Part shown: positions 1-6,681 of the stretch, one piece after another
How the letters are laid out: every line of letters begins with the position of its first letter
Numbering within the stretch: position 1 is the first letter of the stretch
From: an uncultured Olleya sp.
GTDB taxonomy: Bacteria > Bacteroidota > Bacteroidia > Flavobacteriales > Flavobacteriaceae
DNA: 64,000 bases
Assembly: GCA_947503885.1 (NCBI GenBank)
Contig: CANNFD010000008.1
Coordinates: 1 to 64,000 of the forward strand
Direction: 5' to 3'
Made by a program: the position numbers and the translations under genes
The notes under the pieces: generated by a model
The model's database searches: none
Seen by the model: only the letters and a program-made list of their open reading frames with translations
Told to the model about the DNA's origin: nothing

Positions 1-186
1 GTGGATTGCCTTATGATGAAAACTTTGTTTCAAAATTAGCTTAAAATTGCTTGTTTTTTAACTCAGTTCTTTGTTAGCTTTTAGTGCTTTTTTGTCCGCT
101 TAATATTTCATTCCGAATTTTTATTTTTTCGTTAATTTTCGGATTCAGAGTTTCAGTGAATTCGGCAGTTTTCGATTCTGCAATGT

Positions 187-296
187 TTTCAATTCAGATT
201 TGAGTGAACAATTCCGCAACTTGCTAAATTCCGATTGAGTGAGATTCCGAGTTTTTAATTCAGTTTTCGATTCCACAAACGAGTTAAAAAGTCAAG
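187..296. repeat. Repeat family B, copy 1 (~100-110 bp, imperfect)
   Basis: Aligns with 6076-6178: shared 'TTTTCAATTC', 'ATTCCGCAACTTGCTAAA', 'TTCAGTTTTCGATTCC.CA.ACGAG.TAAAA.GTCAA'; both copies directly follow the stop codon of a minus-strand ORF. Confidence 0.75.
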
Positions 297-304
297 AATT
301 TTTT

Positions 305-535
305 CTAAGTTAAACTAGCATTATTTGTCTTTTGTAATTTCTGTTTTCTTCCAATAATAAAATATAACAGAGCACCTAAAAAGTTCCCAAGTAAAACAAC
401 TAAAAGCCATACGATTTTGTTATTTCTAGAAAATTCATTTCTTACAATATCAATGAGCGCAACAATCGTTAGTATTATACCAAGAAATACAGTTATTAAT
501 ATTAGAATTATTTGCCAAGGTTCAATCAAGTTCAT
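305..535 (-). CDS. Small two-TM protein, PLDc_N-like (phospholipase D-nuclease N-terminal type)
   Basis: 76 aa; 'VWLLVVLLGNFLGALLYFIIGRKQ' resembles the PLDc_N signature; lies inside the cassette array. Confidence 0.55.
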   Translation of the reverse strand: MNLIEPWQIILILITVFLGIILTIVALIDIVRNEFSRNNKIVWLLVVLLGNFLGALLYFIIGRKQKLQKTNNASLT

Positions 536-577
536 AATTTGTATTTTAATTTTTATTCGTAATTTTTGTCCAGCATT

Positions 578-713
578 AAAGCTAACGTGTTTGTATATGG
601 TTTGTTGCGTGGTTAAGCAACTAAGTTAACAAATAAAAACCGAATAGAAAATCCGCGAGGATTTTCGTAAGTAGGCTAGAACCAAGCAATAAATTATATA
701 CGGTGTTGTAAGC
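578..713 (-). repeat. attC-like palindromic element 1
   Basis: AAAGCTAAC...GTATATGG..TTGC...GAAAATCC-GCGA-GGATTTTC...GCAA..ATATACGGTGTTGTAAGC; same architecture as five other elements. Confidence 0.85.
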
Positions 714-721
714 AGTTTTTT

Positions 722-1438
722 TTAATTCGTTTGTAAATAACAATTGTCTTTCAGATGGATTTTTTCTCCGTCATAAAAATCAATTTCTTTAATTAAATCT
801 TCAATGTATTTCAATTCATTTATTGGACAAATTTTCAAAAATATTTTGTTTAATAGTAATTTTCCTGTGTCATAATCGTAAATTGAAATTTGAGCATTGT
901 TTTTGTGATTGTGAATAGAGTTGATTAAAAACCAATTCAGTTTATCTTCTTTTCCAGCCAAAAATGCATTTTCTGGAATTCCGCCAACTCTTTTTACTAA
1001 TTTTCCATTTATATTTTCCGCTAAAACATTAGTTCCATTTTCGGTTTTGATGAATTTCGCACTTTCTTTTGATATTAAATTTCTCAAATTTGAAAAATCA
1101 CCAATTCCTCTTGAAACTTCTGAAATCTTAACAGACTTTCCGTTTTTTAAGAAAACTAAAAGATTGATTGAATCATCATATTCTATTCCATTTTCTCTTA
1201 TGTTTTCCAAGTCTAAATTCAATTCTTTTTCTATGTTGTCGACTACAGAATATGGTCCAAGAATTAATAGATTATCCCAATCAAATTCATTAAAATTCTT
1301 TAAGTCTATTATTTCCGATTCCGATTTGAATTCCGTTTCAATTTTTTCAGTCAGCGAATTGTCCGAACTCAATTGGTTTAAGTATTCACAAGAAAATAAA
1401 GTTGAAAATATTATTCCAATTATTATCAGTTTTCTCAT
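722..1438 (-). CDS. Hypothetical lipoprotein, cassette cargo
   Basis: 238 aa, N-terminal lipobox-like 'IFSTLFSC'; 16-nt leader to the upstream element boundary and 14 nt from stop to the next element. Confidence 0.7.
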   Translation of the reverse strand: MRKLIIIGIIFSTLFSCEYLNQLSSDNSLTEKIETEFKSESEIIDLKNFNEFDWDNLLILGPYSVVDNIEKELNLDLENIRENGIEYDDSINLLVFLKNGKSVKISEVSRGIGDFSNLRNLISKESAKFIKTENGTNVLAENINGKLVKRVGGIPENAFLAGKEDKLNWFLINSIHNHKNNAQISIYDYDTGKLLLNKIFLKICPINELKYIEDLIKEIDFYDGEKIHLKDNCYLQTN

Positions 1439-1448
1439 TTCTCAAATT

Positions 1449-1583
1449 GCTTACAACGGTTTTGTATATGATACGTTGCGTGGATTAACACGTAACTTAG
1501 CAAATAAAAACCGAATAGAAAATCCGCGAGGATTTTCGTAAGTAAGCTCTCATTAGCAATGGATTATATACGTTGTTGCCCAC
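1449..1583 (-). repeat. attC-like palindromic element 2
   Basis: GCTTACAACGGTTTTGTATATG...GAAAATCCGCGAGGATTTTC...TATATACGTTGTTGCCCAC. Confidence 0.85.
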
Positions 1584-1599
1584 AGTTATTTTTCTATGA

Positions 1600-2484
1600 T
1601 TATTTGAATAATTCTGTACTATCTCTACGTGCTAACCACAGAGTATGCTCTCTTGAAATAGCTGTTTCTGCATCGTCGACAAAATTTTCAAAATCTGATT
1701 CGTTTTTTATGTGTCTAACTTTTGATTTTATTAAATTCAATTCAGTTGCCGTTATTCCATAAGATTCGGTTAATTCTTGAAACCTTTTTAGTTGTAGCCA
1801 AGCAATAAAAGATGAAGCAAGACAAGCCATCAGAGGTGTTGTTAAAAAATCAATAACTCCGTAAAAGTCAAGAACTAATGAAACTATTGCTAAAACCTGA
1901 AAAGTTATTATTGCACCAAATGACAAATTCTTGTTTTTTCGATTTTCTTTTGATTTATCATAGTACCATTTTCTTTGTTTTTCAAGTCTTTGTGTACTAT
2001 AAAAATCTATTTTTTCATTTAAATCTAATTTTCTCAATTGAACCATTGATTTGGTTATTTGGTCTCCTTCGCCGAATTCCTCTCCAATCAATTGGAAAAA
2101 TTCTTTCTTTTGTCCAATAATTTGTTTTAAATTTTTTATTAATTTTTCTTCAGCATCGCTTGATTTTAGTTTAAAACTAAATGGTTTAGTTCCTGTAATA
2201 AACTTCCAAGTAAGCGATTTTGCACTTTCCGCTATTGCTCTTCCATCATACCAAGTTTTTTCTGGTTGAAAAACCATAATCAAAATCGTGAGAAGTAAGG
2301 AAATAACAAGTAAAATACTTGAGATTAATGTTATCCAACCATTATCTGTTTTTATTGAAGAAACAAAGGTTGATACAACTAAAAGAATTAAAATTCCTCT
2401 ATTTAAATTGATGAAATTCTTTTGTGCAGTAATAGATTTACTGTCTGATTTTTCAAAGATTGTTGGATATTTAAGTTCAGTCAT
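1600..2484 (-). CDS. DUF4231 / SLATT-like 2-TM protein, putative effector
   Basis: ~295 aa; two pairs of hydrophobic segments, 'KTWYDGRAIAESAKSLTWKFITGTKPF' typical of the DUF4231 family; ATG at 2484 overlaps the end of the TIR-like ORF. Confidence 0.7.
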   Translation of the reverse strand: MTELKYPTIFEKSDSKSITAQKNFINLNRGILILLVVSTFVSSIKTDNGWITLISSILLVISLLLTILIMVFQPEKTWYDGRAIAESAKSLTWKFITGTKPFSFKLKSSDAEEKLIKNLKQIIGQKKEFFQLIGEEFGEGDQITKSMVQLRKLDLNEKIDFYSTQRLEKQRKWYYDKSKENRKNKNLSFGAIITFQVLAIVSLVLDFYGVIDFLTTPLMACLASSFIAWLQLKRFQELTESYGITATELNLIKSKVRHIKNESDFENFVDDAETAISREHTLWLARRDSTELFK

Positions 2485-2989
2485 CAAGCCCTAATTTTTT
2501 ATATACTGATGCTGGATAGTGCCAATCATCACTTTTAGTTTTGTCAACACTATTATTGTAATATGTAGGCCAATAATCTAATGCATATTTTATCATTTTC
2601 ATCCTGAATGAAATATGAACTGCATTTTCTCCTTTTAAAATTGGCGGACAAAGTTTATTATCAATACTTCTTGTCTTATTTAAATTTGCAACAACAATTG
2701 GTAAATCAAGATTTTGAGATTGTTCTATTTCCCAACGAACAAATCGATAGAGATTTTTAGTTTTTTCTCCGACTAATACAACAACTTGTTTGGCATTTTT
2801 AATACGTTCTAATAAACGACCTTTTATATAAGCTTCGCTTTTAGCTTGTTTAGTTAAAGGTTTTAAATCGTGAGCATCAATAAAGTTGAAATCAATGTTT
2901 TTCAAAGCTTTCCAGCCTTTCATTCGAGCGTAAGCCCACATATCATTATCTCCATCAAATATTACATATGTTTTATTTCTGTATGCCAT
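2477..2989 (-). CDS. TIR-like (MTH538/DUF1863, ThsB-type) domain protein
   Basis: 170 aa; 'YVIFDGDNDMWAYARMKGWK', 'VVVLVGEKTKNLYRFVRWEIEQSQNLDLPIVVANLN' typical of TIR-like ThsB family folds. Confidence 0.75.
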   Translation of the reverse strand: MAYRNKTYVIFDGDNDMWAYARMKGWKALKNIDFNFIDAHDLKPLTKQAKSEAYIKGRLLERIKNAKQVVVLVGEKTKNLYRFVRWEIEQSQNLDLPIVVANLNKTRSIDNKLCPPILKGENAVHISFRMKMIKYALDYWPTYYNNSVDKTKSDDWHYPASVYKKLGLDD

Positions 2990-3004
2990 AGTTTTGTTTT
3001 AATT

Positions 3005-3140
3005 GTGGGCAACGTGTTTGTGTATGGTTAGTGGCGTGTTTAAGCACCTAATTTAGCAAATAAAAACCGAATAGAAAATCCGCGAGGATTTTCGTAAGTA
3101 GGCGAGGACTAGCCATTAATTATACACGTTGTTGTAGCTA
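3005..3140 (-). repeat. attC-like palindromic element 3
   Basis: GTGGGCAACGTGTTTGTGTATGG..TGGC...GAAAATCCGCGAGGATTTTC...GCCA..ATACACGTTGTTGTAGCTA; compensatory TGGC/GCCA and GTGTAT/ATACAC. Confidence 0.85.
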
Positions 3141-3144
3141 GTTA

Positions 3145-4299
3145 TTATAATTGTTCTATTAGTTTCTTTATTCTTTCAAATTGATTGTCTTTCTCTAAAG
3201 GATTGATTTTGTTAAATGATAACTGTGAAATATTTTGGTTTAAAATTTTTATTTTATTCAACATTGGAATTATATATTTCATAAAATGACTAAAGTGCTG
3301 TTCAATGTCGGAATAGTTTGAAGCTAATTTATAACCTGGTTTTCCAGAATGACTAATAATAAATAATCCTTCATATCTTAAATCTCTAATTAATAATCTA
3401 AGTTTATCTTCCGTTATTGTTTTTGAGAAGTTTTTTAAAAAATTAATTAATTCGTAACTAGGAACAAGTCTTTCCGAATCAATTTTTGAATTTGTATATA
3501 GATATTCCAATAGTCTTCTTTTTAGAGCATCTTCACTCTTTTTAGAATTTTCTAAATAGTTTTTTAATGATTCAAGGTTTAATTGACTTATTTCCTTACT
3601 TAAAGTTTTAGTTTTTTTAATTTCTTTATTGCTAATTTTTAAATATGGATAATAACTAACAGACATTCTTGTGTGTAGAATTTCGTAAATTTTAGAACTT
3701 TCAGAATTGTAATGACTTAAACAAAAAAGTCGACCTAAAGAACCAGCTATTATATCAGCTAGTTGAACTAATTTTTCATCTGTTTTGTCATCTGAGAGCT
3801 CAAAAGTTCTATCAGGATTAAATAAATCTCTTTGAGTTCCATTATTATCTATGAAATTAAGTAACTCAGTTCTGAAATCATCAGAGCCTAATTTGTCTAA
3901 ATAAATGTTATATGAGCTATAAACTTGATTATATTTTCTGATTAGTACTTTTTGAAAATATTTATAGAATGTTTTTTTAAACCTTAAACCACCTTCATCT
4001 TTATCTAATTTATCTTTGTCAATTACTAAAACGTCAATTGAGAAGTCTAAATTTTCTATTAAGTAATTTAGAATATCTAGTCTTTTTTGAAAATATTTTT
4101 TGTCTCCAATATTTTTTGATTTAATATCATTTCCTAATCTGAATTTTTTACATATTTCTTTTCGTAGGATTCTTGCATTGTTTACTTCAGATTCTGGTAT
4201 AATTACAGACGCATATACAAAATGGCTAAATGTTCCTTTTTTAGAAAGGTCTAAATGCGAATTTCCAAATTCATCGATAAATATTTTCGCTTTTTCCAA
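3145..4299 (-). CDS. DUF3800 domain-containing protein
   Basis: 384 aa; N-terminal 'IFIDEFGNSHLD' and 'LVQLADIIAGSLGR' are DUF3800 hallmarks (RNase H-like fold). Confidence 0.8.
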   Translation of the reverse strand: MEKAKIFIDEFGNSHLDLSKKGTFSHFVYASVIIPESEVNNARILRKEICKKFRLGNDIKSKNIGDKKYFQKRLDILNYLIENLDFSIDVLVIDKDKLDKDEGGLRFKKTFYKYFQKVLIRKYNQVYSSYNIYLDKLGSDDFRTELLNFIDNNGTQRDLFNPDRTFELSDDKTDEKLVQLADIIAGSLGRLFCLSHYNSESSKIYEILHTRMSVSYYPYLKISNKEIKKTKTLSKEISQLNLESLKNYLENSKKSEDALKRRLLEYLYTNSKIDSERLVPSYELINFLKNFSKTITEDKLRLLIRDLRYEGLFIISHSGKPGYKLASNYSDIEQHFSHFMKYIIPMLNKIKILNQNISQLSFNKINPLEKDNQFERIKKLIEQL

Positions 4300-4313
4300 G
4301 GTTCGTCTTTAAT

Positions 4314-4451
4314 TAGCTACAACGGTTTTGTGTATGATTTCGTTGCGTGGTTTAAGCATTAAAGTTAGCAAATAAATCACAGATAGAAAGTCCGCGAGGA
4401 CTTTCGTAAGTAGGCTATAACTAGCAATGAATTATACACGGTGTTGGCAAT
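4314..4451 (-). repeat. attC-like palindromic element 4
   Basis: TAGCTACAACGG...GTGTAT...GAAAGTCC-GCGA-GGACTTTC...ATACACGGTGTTGGCAAT; A-T to G-C covariation in the central hairpin. Confidence 0.85.
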
Positions 4452-4457
4452 AGTATT

Positions 4458-4637
4458 TTATATTCCACGATTCATTTGGTTCTGTTCTATGTCTCTTTTT
4501 TGTTTTATTCTTTCTATTTGAGCTTTCTTATTTCCAAACTTTTTATGGTAAGGTAATGGTTTGTCAAATTCCTTATCGACTTCTCCAAGAACGATACCTT
4601 TTATCCATTTGTTCAGTTTTTTAATTAATTTCCTCAA
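4458..4637 (-). CDS. Small hypothetical protein, TTG start (LRKLIKKLNKWIKGIVLGEVDKEFDKPLPYHKKFGNKKAQIERIKQKRDIEQNQMNRGI)
   Basis: Open frame translated by hand between the 4644 stop and element 4; fills the cassette up to 12 nt from the element; too short for the supplied track. Confidence 0.4.
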   Translation of the reverse strand: MRKLIKKLNKWIKGIVLGEVDKEFDKPLPYHKKFGNKKAQIERIKQKRDIEQNQMNRGI

Positions 4638-4643
4638 GTTAAT

Positions 4644-5003
4644 TTAGTTTTTTAAAGATTTTAGAGTGTCAGTTTCCGGCATTTCTGTAATTCCAGATTC
4701 TCCATCTATTGAGTAGAATTCCAATTCAGTTGGCATTTGGTCAGTTCCGAATACAGATATTCCAATTAATTCTCCGTTTTTACCTTTTCCTGTGTAATCA
4801 ATTATTAAATTTCCTTTTTGAATTTCCGAGTCAAATGTTTTTCCAAACATTATAGTCAGACATTTTCCGCAACCACATCTTGCAATAACTTTCAGATTTC
4901 CGATTAAATTAGTCCATTCAGATTTTTCTTTTCCAAACAGATAAGTCAGAAATTCAATTTCCGATTTTGTCAATTCTCTTTTATCTGGAATGCTATATTT
5001 CAT
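4644..5003 (-). CDS. Hypothetical protein, cassette cargo
   Basis: 119 aa, Cys-rich 'RCGCGKC' motif; no family recognised. Confidence 0.65.
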   Translation of the reverse strand: MKYSIPDKRELTKSEIEFLTYLFGKEKSEWTNLIGNLKVIARCGCGKCLTIMFGKTFDSEIQKGNLIIDYTGKGKNGELIGISVFGTDQMPTELEFYSIDGESGITEMPETDTLKSLKN

Positions 5004-5040
5004 TAATCAAATTCTTGGTTTTTGACGTTCCGCTGATATT

Positions 5041-5177
5041 ATTGCCAACGGTTTTGTATAAGATTAGTTGCGGTTTTGTGTGCGAGGAATTTCCGAAGGA
5101 AATTCAGATGTAACAAAATTGCAACGACCTTTGATTAAGCCTAAAATAGCAATTAATTTTATACGTTGTTGTAGCAC
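5041..5177 (-). repeat. attC-like palindromic element 5 (divergent centre)
   Basis: ATTGCCAACGGTTTTGTATAAGATTAGTTGC...GAATTTCC-GAA-GGAAATTC...GCAATTAATTTTATACGTTGTTGTAGCAC. Confidence 0.8.
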
Positions 5178-5187
5178 GTTTTTATTT

Positions 5188-5649
5188 TTAAAATTCAGGG
5201 ATTCCTATATTCAAATAATATTCCTTTATTAATTCAGTTTGTGAAATTTCAAGAGTTTGTTCATCTCTTCCGTCAGCTTTCCATTTCGTTAGAGTATAAA
5301 GTTCAAATTCCTTTGTATTATTCATTCTAAAAGGTGTGATAGCTTTGCTGAAGTCAGTCCAAATTGTTATTTCAAGTTTTTCTAATTTATTCAAATCACA
5401 ATCGTGGTTTTTGAAATGTTCTGGTAACCAATTCAAATAGTCGTTCAGTAATTGTCTGCTTTCATTAGATTCCGCTTCTTTTGGTTTGATTTCCTTTTTT
5501 ATAAAATCAAAAGTCGCTTTGTTTTCTTTTTCGATTTTGTGTAACTCTATAAGTACATTTACAGCAAGTCTTCCACTTTTCATATAATCAATACTCATAA
5601 ATGAATGAGTAAAATTGTGAATTGCTGATTTATAATTTTTGTACTTCAT
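5188..5649 (-). CDS. Hypothetical protein, cassette cargo
   Basis: 153 aa; 22-nt leader to the element boundary; no family recognised. Confidence 0.65.
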   Translation of the reverse strand: MKYKNYKSAIHNFTHSFMSIDYMKSGRLAVNVLIELHKIEKENKATFDFIKKEIKPKEAESNESRQLLNDYLNWLPEHFKNHDCDLNKLEKLEITIWTDFSKAITPFRMNNTKEFELYTLTKWKADGRDEQTLEISQTELIKEYYLNIGIPEF

Positions 5650-5664
5650 AGGTTTTCCGCAAAT

Positions 5665-5802
5665 GTGCTACAACGGTTTTGTATATGGTTTGTTGCGTTG
5701 TTTAAGCAACTAATTTAGCAAATAAAAACCGAATAGAAAATCCGCGAGGATTTTCGGAAGTAGGCAAGAACCAAGCAATAAATTATATACGGTGTTAGCA
5801 TT
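5665..5802 (-). repeat. attC-like palindromic element 6
   Basis: GTGCTACAACGGTTTTGTATATGG...GAAAATCCGCGAGGATTTTC...ATATACGGTGTTAGCATT. Confidence 0.85.
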
Positions 5803-5874
5803 TCGTTGTTTTTATTCAGATTTATATTTTCAATTCAATAATTGTAAAATGTTCAATTCCTTTAAAATCGGTAG

Positions 5875-6063
5875 TTATTTCTTTTTAACAAGAAAAAGAC
5901 CAAATACAGTTAAACCAATGCATACTGAAATAGTTATAGAATTACCAATCATTGGCAGAACGTTAAAGTCTATACAATCTAATTCGCCTTGTCTTTTACC
6001 TCTAAAAAAAGCAAAGACTAAAGATGTTAATATGAATGTATATCCAAAGATTTTTTTTATCAT
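5875..6063 (-). CDS. Small membrane protein
   Basis: 62 aa, two predicted TM segments. Confidence 0.5.
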   Translation of the reverse strand: MIKKIFGYTFILTSLVFAFFRGKRQGELDCIDFNVLPMIGNSITISVCIGLTVFGLFLVKKK

Positions 6064-6075
6064 AAATAATTTGTC

Positions 6076-6178
6076 TTTTCAATTCCGATTGAGTGAGTAA
6101 TTCCGCAACTTGCTAAACTCCGAATTTAGTTTTGTTTTTCAATTCAGTTTCCGATTCCGCAGACGAGCTAAAAGTCAA
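6076..6178. repeat. Repeat family B, copy 2
   Basis: Partner of 187-296; sits between the two ORFs of the last cassette. Confidence 0.75.
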
Positions 6179-6193
6179 TCGTTTTATTTTAAA

Positions 6194-6454
6194 TCACTCT
6201 TTTTTATATTTTTTGTGTTCTATTTTCTTTTTTTCTAAAATCGCATAAAATTTTCGTGGCGAGATTTTTAAGTCTTTTGTTATTTCATTCACTTTTTTCT
6301 TTCCTTTTTTATACAGATTTAAATTCTCGTTTACTTTTTTGTCAAAGTAATGTTTTTCCAGTCTCTCAACGATTTGTAATTCAGTCAGATTTGAGTCATT
6401 CGCATATTTTTCAATTTCCGATTTAATGTCTTTTAAATTACTCATAATTATCAT
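6194..6454 (-). CDS. Small basic hypothetical protein, possibly helix-turn-helix
   Basis: 86 aa; 'VNEITKDLKISPRKFYAILEKKKI' looks HTH-like; alternative start at 6445. Confidence 0.5.
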   Translation of the reverse strand: MIIMSNLKDIKSEIEKYANDSNLTELQIVERLEKHYFDKKVNENLNLYKKGKKKVNEITKDLKISPRKFYAILEKKKIEHKKYKKE

Positions 6455-6475
6455 TTTTAACGGTTCTGCTCAATG

Positions 6476-6500
6476 AATGCTAACTAGTTATATGAGGATA
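6476..6500 (-). other. Array terminus: half-site with boundary arm and CATATA motif, attI-like candidate
   Basis: AATGCTAACTAGTTATATGAGG: arm is the reverse complement of GTTAGCATT (5794-5802); reads CATATAACTAGTTAGC on the minus strand versus CATATACAAAACCGTTG in the full elements. Confidence 0.5.
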
Positions 6501-6639
6501 AATATATAGTATTTTATTCTAATTTATTCCATTTTGGAATGATAAGAGGAACTTTTGTTCCTGTTTACGTGATTTTGATAATAGAGTAAAACAGTTAATT
6601 GTTAACCTAATGTGTCTACTTAAATTATAATTATTAAGT

Positions 6640-6673
6640 GCCTTATATCGTAAATATAATAGAGATATAAGGC
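6640..6673 (-). terminator. Hairpin downstream of the M3 peptidase gene
   Basis: GCCTTATATC...GATATAAGGC, 10-bp inverted repeat directly after the stop; no clear T-run. Confidence 0.4.
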
Positions 6674-6681
6674 GACTTAAA

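Noticed and set aside
921-1541. 206-aa plus-strand ORF opposite the 722-1438 gene
   Set aside because: Antisense to a better-supported minus-strand cassette ORF, runs into the palindromic element and has no family features; likely a shadow ORF.
578-5802. The repeated ~135-bp elements could be a CRISPR array or REP/BIME elements
   Set aside because: Intervals are 0.5-1.4 kb and carry ORFs, far too long for spacers; the cassette-specific arms and ORF packing fit gene cassettes better than dispersed REP elements.
1-6485. Transposon, IS or prophage explanation for the accessory block
   Set aside because: No transposase, recombinase, phage structural gene, target-site duplication or outer terminal repeats could be recognised in the window.
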